Shown piece after piece: positions 41,852 to 50,151 of a DNA stretch of 56,189 bases. The first letter of the stretch is position 1. Every line of letters starts with the position of its first letter. Position numbers and translations under genes: made by a program. The DNA is from an uncultured Dehalococcoidia bacterium (lineage in GTDB: Bacteria > Chloroflexota > Dehalococcoidia > GIF9 > UBA5629). The notes beneath the pieces are model-generated. The model was not told the DNA's origin and did no database searches. It was given only the letters and a program-made list of their open reading frames with translations. Location of the stretch: positions 1 through 56,189 of the forward strand of contig CAIYTC010000177.1 of assembly GCA_903929005.1 (NCBI GenBank), read 5' to 3'.

Positions 41852-42679
41852 CTAACCCTTCACCGCGCTGACCTTGATGCTGCGTACTGCCTTACCAAGC
41901 TTCTTAAGGTCATCGCGGGACACTTTCTCGTCCTTGAGTATGGCCTGCGCCGTGGGGTCGTTGGACATGTAGTCCGTGCCGAAGCCGGATTCGTCGATTA
42001 CCTTCACATCCTTGAAGCCGGCCTGCTTAATTGCGTCCAGGTACTGCTCCTTGAGGGCGGCGCCGGCCAGGCAGCCGATATAGGCGGCTACCGATTTCTG
42101 CACCGTGCCCGGCAGCGCCTCAAGCAGGACGATGTCGGATACCATCAGCCGTCCGCCCGGCTTTAAAACACGGTAAGCCTCGCGGAAGACCTGCTCCTTA
42201 TCCGGCGAAAGGTTTATCACGCAGTTGGAGATGATGATGTCGACCTGGTTATCGCCGACAGGCAGGTTCTCGATCTCGCCCAGCCTGAATTCAACGTTAG
42301 CATAGCCGCCTTGGGCGGCGTTCTCCCTGGCCTTCTCCAGCATCTCGGGCGTCATATCCACGCCGATGACCCTGCCTTTCTTCCCCACACGGGATGAAGC
42401 CAAGAAGCAGTCGAAGCCGGCGCCCGAACCCAGGTCGAGCACCACTTCGCCCTCTTTGAGCGAGGCCAGCGCCACCGGGTTGCCGCAGCCCAGGCCAAGG
42501 TTAGCCCCGTCGGGCACCGAGTTCATCTCCTCTTCGCTGTAGCCGATGCCTTTGCTGATCTCCTTGGTCACGTCAATGCCGCAGCAGCCTGTTTGCTGAG
42601 GCCCGCAGCATGAGCCGCCGCCTTTGGCCACCCTGGCATAGCCCAGCCTGACGACTGTTTTGATCTCTTCTTTTTTCAT
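41852..42679 (-). CDS. arsM: Arsenite S-adenosylmethionine methyltransferase ArsM
   Basis: 275 residues. The SAM-binding motif [16 protein letters not shown] and the ArsM signatures [11 protein letters not shown] (Cys153) and YIGCLAGA (Cys203) are present, together with N-terminal Cys pairs [13 protein letters not shown] (24/25 and 32/33) and NLGLGCGNP. The conserved thiolates bind As(III) for stepwise methylation to mono-, di- and trimethyl species. The start codon overlaps the stop of the acr3 gene by one base (TAATG) with AGGAGG upstream, so expression is coupled. The last gene of the arsR-arsG-acr3-arsM operon. Confidence 0.93.
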   Translation of the reverse strand: MKKEEIKTVVRLGYARVAKGGGSCCGPQQTGCCGIDVTKEISKGIGYSEEEMNSVPDGANLGLGCGNPVALASLKEGEVVLDLGSGAGFDCFLASSRVGKKGRVIGVDMTPEMLEKARENAAQGGYANVEFRLGEIENLPVGDNQVDIIISNCVINLSPDKEQVFREAYRVLKPGGRLMVSDIVLLEALPGTVQKSVAAYIGCLAGAALKEQYLDAIKQAGFKDVKVIDESGFGTDYMSNDPTAQAILKDEKVSRDDLKKLGKAVRSIKVSAVKG

Positions 42680-43764
42680 TATTTTCCTCCTGTTGATTTT
42701 ACCGTTGCATGGTCAAAGAATTTTCGTTTGAAGTACAGCGACACGTTTACCAGGCTGATGAGCACCGGCACCTCCACCATGGGTCCGATCACGGCAGCAA
42801 AAGCCTGCCCCGAATTAATGCCGAAAACAGCTACAGCCACGGCTATAGCCAGCTCAAAGTTGTTGCTGGCAGCGGTGAATGCTATAGTGGCCGTCCTGGG
42901 ATAATCGGCCCCTATCTTCTTGCCCATATAGAAAGAGACCAGGAACATGACCACGAAGTAGATGAGCAGCGGAAGGGCGATGCGCAGCACATCCAGTGGA
43001 AGCTGCACGATGATCTGGCCTTTGAGCGAGAACATAACAACGATGGTAAAAAGCAGGGCGGCCAGGGTGATAGGGCTTATTTTGGGGATGAATTTGCCGT
43101 CGTACCAATCAAGCCCCCTGGCCCTGACCAGCAGGAACCTGGTGAACATGCCGGCAAAAAAAGGTATGCCCAGGTAAATGAGCACGCTCTGCGCTATCTG
43201 CCAGATAGTGATATCCACAGCCAGCCCCTTAAGGCCGAAAAGGCCGGGCAGCACGGTGATAAATACATAGGCATAAACGGAGTAGAAAAGTATCTGGAAG
43301 ATGGAATTGAAGGCCACCAACCCCGCGGCATACTCGGTATCGCCTTTGGCCAATTCATTCCAGACTATGACCATGGCGATGCAACGTGCCAGTCCCATCA
43401 TGATAAGACCCACCATGTAGTCGGGATAGGCCTGCAGGAAGATGATGGCCAGCAGGAACATCAAAATAGGCCCGATCAGCCAGTTCTGCAGCAAAGAAAT
43501 GCCCAGCACCCTCCAGTTGCGGAAGACCAGCGGCAATTCCTCGTACTTAACCTTGGCCAGCGGCGGGTACATCATCAATATCAGGCCGGCAGCGATGGGA
43601 ATGGATGTAGTATCCACCTGGAAGAGGCTGATGAAATCCGCCACGCGCGGGACGAAATATCCCAGGCCGACACCCAGCCCCATGGCCAGGAAAATCCACA
43701 GTGTGAGAAACCTGTCGAGGACAGGTAATTTGCCATTTGGCTCTTGAGATAGGCTATTAGTCAA
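42679..43764 (-). CDS. arsB: ACR3-family arsenite efflux transporter
   Basis: 361 residues from a TTG that lies five bases after AAAGGAGG; the frame extends ten codons further, to a TTG at 43794, but without a site there. It has ten membrane helices of the bile acid/Na+ symporter superfamily. ACR3 motifs include [51 protein letters not shown] with the conserved Cys, and [20 protein letters not shown] with the essential discontinuous helix residues. It exports arsenite. Located 61 bases after arsG and overlapping arsM. Confidence 0.93.
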   Translation of the reverse strand: MTNSLSQEPNGKLPVLDRFLTLWIFLAMGLGVGLGYFVPRVADFISLFQVDTTSIPIAAGLILMMYPPLAKVKYEELPLVFRNWRVLGISLLQNWLIGPILMFLLAIIFLQAYPDYMVGLIMMGLARCIAMVIVWNELAKGDTEYAAGLVAFNSIFQILFYSVYAYVFITVLPGLFGLKGLAVDITIWQIAQSVLIYLGIPFFAGMFTRFLLVRARGLDWYDGKFIPKISPITLAALLFTIVVMFSLKGQIIVQLPLDVLRIALPLLIYFVVMFLVSFYMGKKIGADYPRTATIAFTAASNNFELAIAVAVAVFGINSGQAFAAVIGPMVEVPVLISLVNVSLYFKRKFFDHATVKSTGGK

Positions 43765-43825
43765 CCAAGCCTCCTTTATTGACGCTGCAAACAAATATAA
43801 TTCTCTTCACTTCAGGCATACCCTA

Positions 43826-44533
43826 TTAATACAACTTCAGCCGCAGTCCCACGTAATAAAACCCGATGACAATGAACGATACCGCCATGGCGATCCTGAC
43901 ATATTTCTCGGCTTTGCTGATCGAATTAATCCATCTGGCAGCCCCCGCCACTCCCAATGAGAGAAGCGAGCCAAAAAGCAACACCGGCAGGCCCGTCCCC
44001 AGCGCAAATAAAGCTGTCAAGCCTACGCCGCCATGTGTATTGAATGCCATCGGTATCAGCACCATGAAAAATAACAGCGCGCTATAGGGGCAGAAGGCCA
44101 GCGCCAGCACAATGCCCAGAGGCAGGGCGCCCAGCATGCCCATATCGGCCAGTTTAGCAGCGGCATTGGCCATCGCACTGCCGTGCTCACCGAAAGATAT
44201 GCGGTCGATAAAAAGCATTATCAGTCCAACGATGATCAGCAAAGGGCCGATCACCACCTCAGCGAATTCCTGCAGGAAATTAGCCACCGCCGGGATGCTC
44301 ATGCCCGCGTAGATGATCAGCATGCCCAGAACGGTATAGGTTATCATCCTGCCCAGCGTATAGAGAGCGCCGCCGGTTACGGCAAATTTACGGTCGGATA
44401 TCCTGCGGCTGATGTAGGCCACGGCTGCCAGGTTAGTTGCCAGCGTACAGGGTCCCAGCGAGGCCATGACACCCAGCATAAAGGCCGATACACCCGGCAG
44501 GTTGAGGCTGTTGGCCAGGTTTTGTATATCCAT
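43826..44533 (-). CDS. arsG: ArsG-like permease of the CcdA/DsbD superfamily, copy 1
   Basis: 235 residues with six membrane helices. The paired Cys motifs of CcdA-type proteins are present: ASLGPCTLATNLAAV and LALAFCPYSALLFF. Relatives within ars operons are described as ArsG, putative exporters of aromatic aminoarsenicals, encoded with ArsE/ArsF. Alternatively it moves reducing equivalents across the membrane to a thioredoxin-like lipoprotein such as ArsF. The gene lies 19 bases after arsR. Its paralog is in the divergent operon at 47119-47838. Confidence 0.82.
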   Translation of the reverse strand: MDIQNLANSLNLPGVSAFMLGVMASLGPCTLATNLAAVAYISRRISDRKFAVTGGALYTLGRMITYTVLGMLIIYAGMSIPAVANFLQEFAEVVIGPLLIIVGLIMLFIDRISFGEHGSAMANAAAKLADMGMLGALPLGIVLALAFCPYSALLFFMVLIPMAFNTHGGVGLTALFALGTGLPVLLFGSLLSLGVAGAARWINSISKAEKYVRIAMAVSFIVIGFYYVGLRLKLY

Positions 44534-44552
44534 TATTCACCACGCGCGCATA

Positions 44553-44900
44553 TCAAGTCGTACAGGCAACGTTTTGTTTCACAGTTTTCTGCAATTTTTT
44601 TCTGTCTAACCTGGCTTCCGGCGTCTCCTCTATAGCCAACCTGACCCCCTTAATTATCTCCTGGGCATAGGCCGGCATGCCTTCGTGGTCAAGAGCGTAG
44701 TTCATCCAGATACCCTGCTTTTTGGCCTTCAGCAGCCCGGCATCATGCAATATGGAAAGGTGCCGCGATGCGCTGGGTTGGGATATGCCCAGCACCTGCA
44801 TTACCTCGCAAACACAGCATTCCCTTTCCAACAGGATATTCAGTATCCTCAACCGGGTACCATCTGAAAGCGCTTTAAACAATCTTACTGTTTCACTCAT
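44553..44900 (-). CDS. arsR: ArsR-family metalloregulator
   Basis: 115 residues with the winged helix-turn-helix VCEVMQVLGISQPSASRHLSILHDAGLL. The inducer site is on the recognition-adjacent helix: ERECCVCEVM, Cys28, Cys29 and Cys31, like the ELCVCDL trigger of As(III)-responsive ArsR. A C-terminal Cys113 could add a third ligand. It should repress the divergent ars operons until As(III) or a trivalent organoarsenical binds. It is the first gene of its operon; an AGAGG site precedes the ATG. Confidence 0.92.
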   Translation of the reverse strand: MSETVRLFKALSDGTRLRILNILLERECCVCEVMQVLGISQPSASRHLSILHDAGLLKAKKQGIWMNYALDHEGMPAYAQEIIKGVRLAIEETPEARLDRKKLQKTVKQNVACTT

Positions 44901-44985
44901 ATTAAAACCTCTTTGTTATGCACTGCTCTGGCAATCTTTATCATTGAGATCACAGTTTGACAAACAAATGCCACCGCAGTAACAT

Positions 44986-45001
44986 ATCAACATATGTTTA
45001 T
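44986..45001. promoter_or_regulatory. Probable ArsR operator in the divergent ars promoter region
   Basis: atcaacatatgtttat: a perfect ten-base core palindrome (aacatatgtt) with two more matched pairs outside one mismatch. It sits eight bases before the TATAAT of arsP and about 85 bases upstream of arsR, so one site could control both operons. A second half-site aacatat precedes it. Confidence 0.55.
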
Positions 45002-45008
45002 ATATTAC

Positions 45009-45014
45009 TATAAT
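45009..45014 (+). promoter_or_regulatory. -10 box of arsP, giving a probably leaderless mRNA
   Basis: Consensus TATAAT ends seven bases before the arsP ATG at 45022, so transcription should start at or next to the first codon. No -35 consensus is present at 17 bases; the ArsR palindrome occupies that place. Confidence 0.45.
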
Positions 45015-45021
45015 TATTCTA

Positions 45022-46128
45022 ATGGTGCAAATCGTGGCCGCGAAAACTAAGGAAACCTCGTGCCATTATGATCCCACCTTCCCTGAACACTCGGGCAAGG
45101 AAAAGGGTAACCGACAATGGAAGCTCACGCTTCCTCTGGGTGCAGGCCTGGCTATCTGGGTACTGCTATACTGTTGGGTGGAACCCGCTGCCAATATCTT
45201 AACCTATTCAGTATTTCAACTCCCATCTGACAGCCGACTCGGCAGCAGCGTTGCTTTTTTCCTCTACGAGGCGCCCAAGGTTATTCTACTACTAACCGCT
45301 ATCGTCTTCGGCGTCGGCATCCTGCGTTCGTTCTTCACCCCGGAAAGCACACGACAAATGCTGGCGGGCAAACGGGAATATGTAGGCAACGTGTTAGCGG
45401 GGGGACTCGGCATCGTCACTCCTTTTTGCTCATGTTCGGCCGTGCCCCTTTTCATCGGTTTCGTCGAGACCGGGGTCCCGCTCGGGGTAACGTTTACCTT
45501 CCTCATTGCTGCCCCTATGATTAACGAGGTAGCCGTCGTCCTCCTCTTCAGCATGTTCGGCTGGAAGATAGCGCTGCTCTATGTGACAACAGGACTGTTC
45601 ATCGCCATCACCGCAGGCTGGGTGATCGGCAGGCTGAAGCTGGAAAGATACATCGAAAGCTGGGTCTTCGATATCCAGATGGGCGGCTCGCCGGAAACCG
45701 CACAGCACATTACATTTGAAGACCGGTTACAGTACGGCCTAAACGCAGTACGCGAGATAGTCGGCAAGGTCTGGCCCTACGTGCTGGCCGGGATAGCAGT
45801 GGGAGCGGTTATACACGGGTATGTACCCGAAGGCCTGATGGCTTCATTTATGGGTAAAGACGTCTGGTGGGCCGTGCCCGCGGCCGTTCTTCTTGGCATC
45901 CCCATGTATTCCAATGCGGCGGGGGTAATACCGATAATGCAAGCGCTCATGGAGAAGGGCGCAGCCCTGGGCACAACGCTGGCCTTTATGATGGCGGTCA
46001 TAGGCCTGTCCCTGCCGGAAACTATAATACTGCGAAAAGTGCTGAAGTGGCAGCTCATCACCGTATTCATAGGGGTTGTGGCTGCCGGCATTACCATCAT
46101 AGGTTACCTTTTCAATATATTGCTTTGA
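45022..46128 (+). CDS. arsP: ArsP-like permease (DUF318), methylarsenite efflux
   Basis: 368 residues with about eight membrane helices in two repeats. The hallmark VTPFCSCSAVPLFIGFVETG and the second-half LGIPMYSNAAGVIPIM are those of the ArsP/YraQ permease family; ArsP exports trivalent organoarsenicals such as methylarsenite. A hydrophilic N-terminus of about 35 residues precedes the first helix. There is no ribosome site before the ATG and no better in-frame start nearby. A downstream thioredoxin-like gene is 29 bases away. Presence beside arsM makes methylarsenite export a coherent role. Confidence 0.88.
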   Translation: MVQIVAAKTKETSCHYDPTFPEHSGKEKGNRQWKLTLPLGAGLAIWVLLYCWVEPAANILTYSVFQLPSDSRLGSSVAFFLYEAPKVILLLTAIVFGVGILRSFFTPESTRQMLAGKREYVGNVLAGGLGIVTPFCSCSAVPLFIGFVETGVPLGVTFTFLIAAPMINEVAVVLLFSMFGWKIALLYVTTGLFIAITAGWVIGRLKLERYIESWVFDIQMGGSPETAQHITFEDRLQYGLNAVREIVGKVWPYVLAGIAVGAVIHGYVPEGLMASFMGKDVWWAVPAAVLLGIPMYSNAAGVIPIMQALMEKGAALGTTLAFMMAVIGLSLPETIILRKVLKWQLITVFIGVVAAGITIIGYLFNILL

Positions 46129-46157
46129 ATAATCATCAGGCAGAAAGGAGTGTGAAT

Positions 46158-46409
46158 ATGGATATCAAAGTACTGGGCCCCGGCTGTGCCAAATGCCAGA
46201 GCCTGGAAAAAACGGTTAAAGAAGTTGTGGCCGCCCTCAAGCTCGATATCAAAGTCGAAGAGATAAAGGACATGAAGAAGATCATGCAGTACCCCATCCT
46301 GATGACGCCCGGCCTGGTAATCAACGAGAAAGTCGTTATGAGCGGCAAGGTCCCGTCCAAAGCTGAAGTCGAGCGTTTAATAATGAATGCTCTTGATGCC
46401 GAAGCCTGA
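46158..46409 (+). CDS. Thioredoxin-like small redox protein (Thioredoxin_3 family)
   Basis: 83 residues; the start is set by AAAGGAG seven bases before the ATG, although the frame stays open far upstream inside arsP. The active site GPGCAKCQSLE has the CxxC of redox-active disulfide protein 2, which usually lies next to ArsP/YraQ-type permeases. MTPGLVINEKVVMSGKVPS with the cis-Pro is the typical second half. It probably reduces the Cys motif of ArsP or delivers the arsenical as a thiolate (inference). Confidence 0.88.
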   Translation: MDIKVLGPGCAKCQSLEKTVKEVVAALKLDIKVEEIKDMKKIMQYPILMTPGLVINEKVVMSGKVPSKAEVERLIMNALDAEA

Positions 46410-46534
46410 CGGACAAAACAGGTTATTACTTAGCCTTCACACAAAATTCACATTCATAATTTATACTGATATGGCACGTTATGAAGTAAGGCAAAATCAG
46501 GCAATTATCTCAACAAGGAGGAACATAATCTCAG

Positions 46535-47119
46535 ATGGTAAACTCATTTAAGAGCTTAATCCCGCCGTTATTGCTGGCAGGAATTATCCTTCTGGCCGGC
46601 TGTTCAGGTTCGCCTTCAAACCCCGCCCCGCCGCCAGTTCAAACACCGGTCCAGGCGGCTAACCAGCCTGCTGTGCAACAGCCTGCCCAATCTCCGTCCG
46701 GGCAAAATCCGGCGTCAGGAGCGGGCACTGCGGATAACGTTACTACCGTTGCCGGGCAGCCGCAATCCCCTCAGCCCAATCGTGTAGATGTCATTTATTT
46801 TCACGTGAACCAGCGCTGTGTGACCTGTCTGTGTTTCGAAGAACGTGTCAACCATGTTATCGAAGCGTACTTTGGCGATGATATAAACAACGGCAGGTTG
46901 ACCTACAGGGTGTTGAACGCACAGCAGCAGCAGAATGCCGGCATCGCCAAAACGTACGGCGTTGTAGGCTCACAGTTGTTTATAAACACAGTCGTCAACG
47001 GTAAAGACAGTATCAAAGATATCCAGGATATCTGGAAATGGAATTGCAGGTATAACGCGCCAAGCTTTGACCTTAAAGTGAGGAGTGTCATCGACTACAG
47101 CCTGAAAGGGCTCAAGTAA
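46535..47119 (+). CDS. arsF: ArsF-like thioredoxin-fold lipoprotein, copy 1
   Basis: 194 residues. Signal peptide with lipobox LLAGC (Cys23), then a Pro/Gln/Ala-rich linker (about 25-75), then a thioredoxin-like domain: RVDVIYFHVNQRCVTCLCFEERV with Cys95, Cys98 and Cys100, and a second half GVVGSQLFINTVVNGKDS. Relatives are annotated as ArsF, the subunit linked to nitrophenylarsenical reduction with ArsE and ArsG. No ArsE-like nitroreductase is in the window. AAGGAGG lies 13 bases before the ATG, longer than usual. The stop overlaps the arsG copy 2 start by one base (TAATG), so the pair is coupled. Confidence 0.78.
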   Translation: MVNSFKSLIPPLLLAGIILLAGCSGSPSNPAPPPVQTPVQAANQPAVQQPAQSPSGQNPASGAGTADNVTTVAGQPQSPQPNRVDVIYFHVNQRCVTCLCFEERVNHVIEAYFGDDINNGRLTYRVLNAQQQQNAGIAKTYGVVGSQLFINTVVNGKDSIKDIQDIWKWNCRYNAPSFDLKVRSVIDYSLKGLK

Positions 47120-47838
47120 TGGATCTCTCAGCTTTATCGGCAAGTACGGGCATACCTGCCCTGTCGGCCTTTTTTCTCGGGTTAATGGCCACCATCGGGC
47201 CCTGTACCATGGCTACCAATATAGCCGCCCTGGCCTACGTGGGGCGCAACCTGACGAACCGCAAATACTCTGTAGTGACGGCGGCACTATACACGCTGGG
47301 AAGGATGCTGACCTATACAGTACTGGGCGCCCTGATTATTTACCTCGGACTGGGTATCCCCGGTGTTTCCTTATTTCTGCAGGATATCGGTGAAAAGGCC
47401 CTCGGACCGTTCCTGATCGTAATAGGATTGCTGATGCTTTTCATTGATAAAATCTCTTTCGGCGGCGCCGGCAACAGCCTGTCCAATATCGGTGGGAAGG
47501 TGGCAGACTGGGGCATGATCGGGGGACTTCCCCTGGGCGCGCTCTTTGCCTTGGCCTTCTGCCCCTACAGCGCAGTGCTGTTTTTTGCTGTTTTGCTGCC
47601 GTTAGCGTTAAAATCTGCAGGCGGCATTACCCTGCCGGCCTTTTTTGCTATAGGCACGGGCTTGCCGGTTTTGCTTTTCGGAATACTGCTCTCATTTGGG
47701 GTGGCCGGCATCTCAAAGTGGGTGGAGGCAATTTCGCGCAGCGAAAAGGTAATACGTATTGTGATCGCCGTTATATTCATTGGCATAGGGATTTACTATA
47801 TGCTGCCCTGGCTGGGAACGTTATTCACAGCTAACTAA
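47119..47838 (+). CDS. arsG: ArsG-like permease of the CcdA/DsbD superfamily, copy 2
   Basis: 239 residues with six membrane helices, close to copy 1 throughout: MATIGPCTMATNIAALAYVGR, ALYTLGRMLTYTVLGALIIY, DKISFGG, LFALAFCPYSAVLFF. The Cys of GPCT and FCPYS are the likely redox pair. Direct coupling to the ArsF-like lipoprotein upstream supports electron or arsenical transfer between the two, as CcdA does with CcmG. It differs from copy 1 in the C-terminal tail (LPWLGTLFTAN). It is followed 19 bases on by three lipoprotein genes in the same direction. Confidence 0.82.
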   Translation: MDLSALSASTGIPALSAFFLGLMATIGPCTMATNIAALAYVGRNLTNRKYSVVTAALYTLGRMLTYTVLGALIIYLGLGIPGVSLFLQDIGEKALGPFLIVIGLLMLFIDKISFGGAGNSLSNIGGKVADWGMIGGLPLGALFALAFCPYSAVLFFAVLLPLALKSAGGITLPAFFAIGTGLPVLLFGILLSFGVAGISKWVEAISRSEKVIRIVIAVIFIGIGIYYMLPWLGTLFTAN

Positions 47839-47857
47839 TTCTCATGGGGTGAACATT

Positions 47858-48571
47858 ATGCAACAATTTCATATTGCAGGAAGGGCAGCCCTGATATTAA
47901 TTGCACTTGTGCTTTCAGTACAGTTGTCCTGTTCTCCAACTGATAACATAGTTAATCATCAAAATCACGCGCCCGTTATTGAAAAAATCAATTATGATAA
48001 GACTACCTATCACAACAGAGCAGCTAAAATAGAATGCATTGCGACCGATATTGATAGCGACAACCTGACATATGCATGGGAAGCCAGGGATGGCAAAATT
48101 ACAGGCGAAGGCAAGAGCGTTTTATGGACGCCTCCCGGCAATATACAGAATTACCCGATAACGCTCACGGTTACTGATGGGAAAGGGGGAGAGTCAAAAA
48201 AGACTATATATATCCTGGTCGTTACCAATGCGGATGGCACCAATACAACAAATATTGAGTTGAATTTAAAATTAAGGGACAACACTACAGTGGTAATTGA
48301 CAATCAACGTGTTGGGATATGGAAAACAGCCAACCTCTTTTGTGTCGTAGAAAATGCCAAAGAAAGTGATCTTATATACAAATGGTCTGCGGACTGCGGG
48401 AGGATACAGGAGAACACGGGCCCGGCAAATAAGCTAAGTTGGATTGCCCCCGGCGCACAAAGCAATTGTACTGTCGCGGTCACGGCCACCGATACTGAAA
48501 CGGGCAGTGAGGCCAAAGGGCAGGTAAAATTTAATGTATTTTGTTGCGGCAAGGAATTAACTGGAGATTGA
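47858..48571 (+). CDS. Secreted two-domain Ig/PKD-like lipoprotein with C-terminal Cys-Cys, paralog 1
   Basis: 237 residues from the ATG at 47858, six bases after GGGGTGA; a GTG at 47849 is in frame. The signal peptide ends in QLSC (Cys25), a non-standard lipobox. Two beta-sandwich domains follow, the first with IECIATDIDSDNLTYAW and LTVTDGKGGE, the second with LFCVVENAKESDLIYKW and AVTATD. Each has a Cys on an early strand. The protein ends FNVFCCGKELTGD. It is not assignable to a named function. It is the first of three tandem paralogs downstream of arsFG, which suggests a link to that system, for example binding of As(III) by the vicinal thiols (inference). Confidence 0.65.
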   Translation: MQQFHIAGRAALILIALVLSVQLSCSPTDNIVNHQNHAPVIEKINYDKTTYHNRAAKIECIATDIDSDNLTYAWEARDGKITGEGKSVLWTPPGNIQNYPITLTVTDGKGGESKKTIYILVVTNADGTNTTNIELNLKLRDNTTVVIDNQRVGIWKTANLFCVVENAKESDLIYKWSADCGRIQENTGPANKLSWIAPGAQSNCTVAVTATDTETGSEAKGQVKFNVFCCGKELTGD

Positions 48572-48575
48572 AGAG

Positions 48576-49295
48576 ATGTATATTATGAAACCATCAAATT
48601 TTACAGGCTGGATATCCGCAGTGCTGCTTACAGTTATGCTTGCCCTGCAATTAGCCTGCGCGCCGCCAACGCCCGAGGTCAAGCAGCCAAACCAGGCGCC
48701 CGTGATTGAAAATATAAATTATGCCAGGGATGCCTTTGGCACGTCCGAGGTCCAGATTGAATGCCTGGCAAAGGATGCCGACAGTGATAACCTGACCTAT
48801 CAATGGGCAGCGGAAGCTGGTGAAATCAGGGGCAGGGGGGAGAGAATACTGTGGATGCCGCCCGGCAAGATGGGAACTTATCCCATTACGCTGGTGGTTA
48901 CTGATAGCAAAGGAGGCGTGGCCACGGAAAATATCAGCATCCGGGTTGTCACCAATGCGGACGGCACTGCCACGCCCCTGGTGGAGCTGAAGTTAAAGAT
49001 GGGAGATGCTGAGACACCCACAGTATATAAACAGCGTATCCGGTCCTGGTTTGAAATTGACATCCTCTGCATTGTGGAGGACGCCGGCAGCGCAGGTGAT
49101 TTGATGTATACGTGGTCCGCCACAGGCGGCGAGATGAAGGGCAAGGGTTTGGAAGAAGGCAAAGCGAATAGGATCAAGTGGAAGGCACCGGGTGTAAAAG
49201 GCGACTATACTGTAAGCATTACAGTTAAAGATAGCGCGGGCAAGGAGGCGGATGGCCAGGTCATTGTTACTGTTTTTTGCTGCGGCGACTCATAA
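48576..49295 (+). CDS. Secreted two-domain Ig/PKD-like lipoprotein with C-terminal Cys-Cys, paralog 2
   Basis: 239 residues; ATG at 48576 or 48585 (GGAG and AAGAG sites favour them about equally). The signal peptide ends in QLAC. Domain layout is as in paralog 1: IECLAKDADSDNLTYQW, LVVTDSKGGV, RVVTNADGT, ILCIVEDAGSAGDLMYTW, and the end VTVFCCGDS. It lies four bases after paralog 1, so the genes are co-transcribed. Codon and residue use suggest older divergence than simple recent duplication. Function unknown. Confidence 0.65.
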   Translation: MYIMKPSNFTGWISAVLLTVMLALQLACAPPTPEVKQPNQAPVIENINYARDAFGTSEVQIECLAKDADSDNLTYQWAAEAGEIRGRGERILWMPPGKMGTYPITLVVTDSKGGVATENISIRVVTNADGTATPLVELKLKMGDAETPTVYKQRIRSWFEIDILCIVEDAGSAGDLMYTWSATGGEMKGKGLEEGKANRIKWKAPGVKGDYTVSITVKDSAGKEADGQVIVTVFCCGDS

Positions 49296-49331
49296 GGATA
49301 TAAGCGCAGAATTAATCAAGGCAGGGATAAA

Positions 49332-50018
49332 TTGAGAATATGCATTTTCACCGTGGGTCTGTTAAGCGCACTGCTGATATCAGGATGTAGCATTATCAAT
49401 ATACCCAAACCAGCTCCCAATAATAACCCCCTGATCGAATCGGTTACCTGCACCAAAGATGTGTGGGCTTTAGCGGAAAATGAAATGGTCTGCCAGGCGA
49501 GTGACCCCGATGGCGACAGCCCCCAGTATGAATGGTCAACCGGTAGCGGGAAAATAATCGGGACGGGAGCAAGAATGATGTGGGTTTCACCGAATACCAT
49601 GGGTGATTACGACGTTACAGTAAGGGTATCCGATGGAAAAGGGGGAGAGGCGAAACAGACTGTCTCTATACGTGTGCTTACTAATGCTGACGGTACAACC
49701 GCGCAACCAATTACTCTGAAAATTTTCTTACCGTCTACCGAGATTGTATCCGAGAATAGGACTACCAAGGTCGGGACGGCGACAAAAATAACCTGCGCCG
49801 TTAATAATGCAGCAGGCAAGAAATTGAGCTATGCATGGACTGCCAGCGGAGGCAAACTAAAGGGCAAAGGCATAGATGATAAAACTTGTGCGGTTGTTTT
49901 CTGGACCGCACCCGCGCTTACACAGATATATACTGTGAACGTTGCTATCAGGGATGAGCAGGGCAATGAAGCGCGGGGGCAAGTGATTTTCGACGTGTTT
50001 TGCTGTCCGAGGAATTAG
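49332..50018 (+). CDS. Secreted two-domain Ig/PKD-like lipoprotein with C-terminal Cys-Cys, paralog 3
   Basis: 228 residues from a TTG at 49332; CAGGGA lies just upstream and no ATG is suitably placed. The lipobox LISGC (Cys19) is good. It keeps the family plan: VCQASDPDGDSPQYEW, VRVSDGKGGE, RVLTNADGTT, ITCAVNNAAGKKLSYAW, AIRDEQGNEARGQVIF and the end FDVFCCPRN. It is convergent with the ArsF-like copy 2 gene. The 133 bases between them hold nothing recognisable. Function unknown. Confidence 0.62.
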   Translation: MRICIFTVGLLSALLISGCSIINIPKPAPNNNPLIESVTCTKDVWALAENEMVCQASDPDGDSPQYEWSTGSGKIIGTGARMMWVSPNTMGDYDVTVRVSDGKGGEAKQTVSIRVLTNADGTTAQPITLKIFLPSTEIVSENRTTKVGTATKITCAVNNAAGKKLSYAWTASGGKLKGKGIDDKTCAVVFWTAPALTQIYTVNVAIRDEQGNEARGQVIFDVFCCPRN

Positions 50019-50151
50019 AAGGCCAGGTAATAGTCGTATAAGCACCTGACGCATTTAACAAATTTTTATGTGGGACTCCGCCTTATTTTGCTCTGTCTGC
50101 TTGCATATGCGCCGCCTCAAAAATAGGCCGGGTTGCTCGTGACATACCAGG

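Noticed and set aside
42709-43728. A 339-codon plus-strand open frame opposite acr3
   Set aside because: The translation is low-complexity (His, Gln, Asp) and lies wholly antisense to a well-supported transporter.
45867-46157. N-terminal extension of the thioredoxin-like gene into arsP
   Set aside because: The frame is open by chance; the ribosome site AAAGGAG and the start of the family homology are at 46158.
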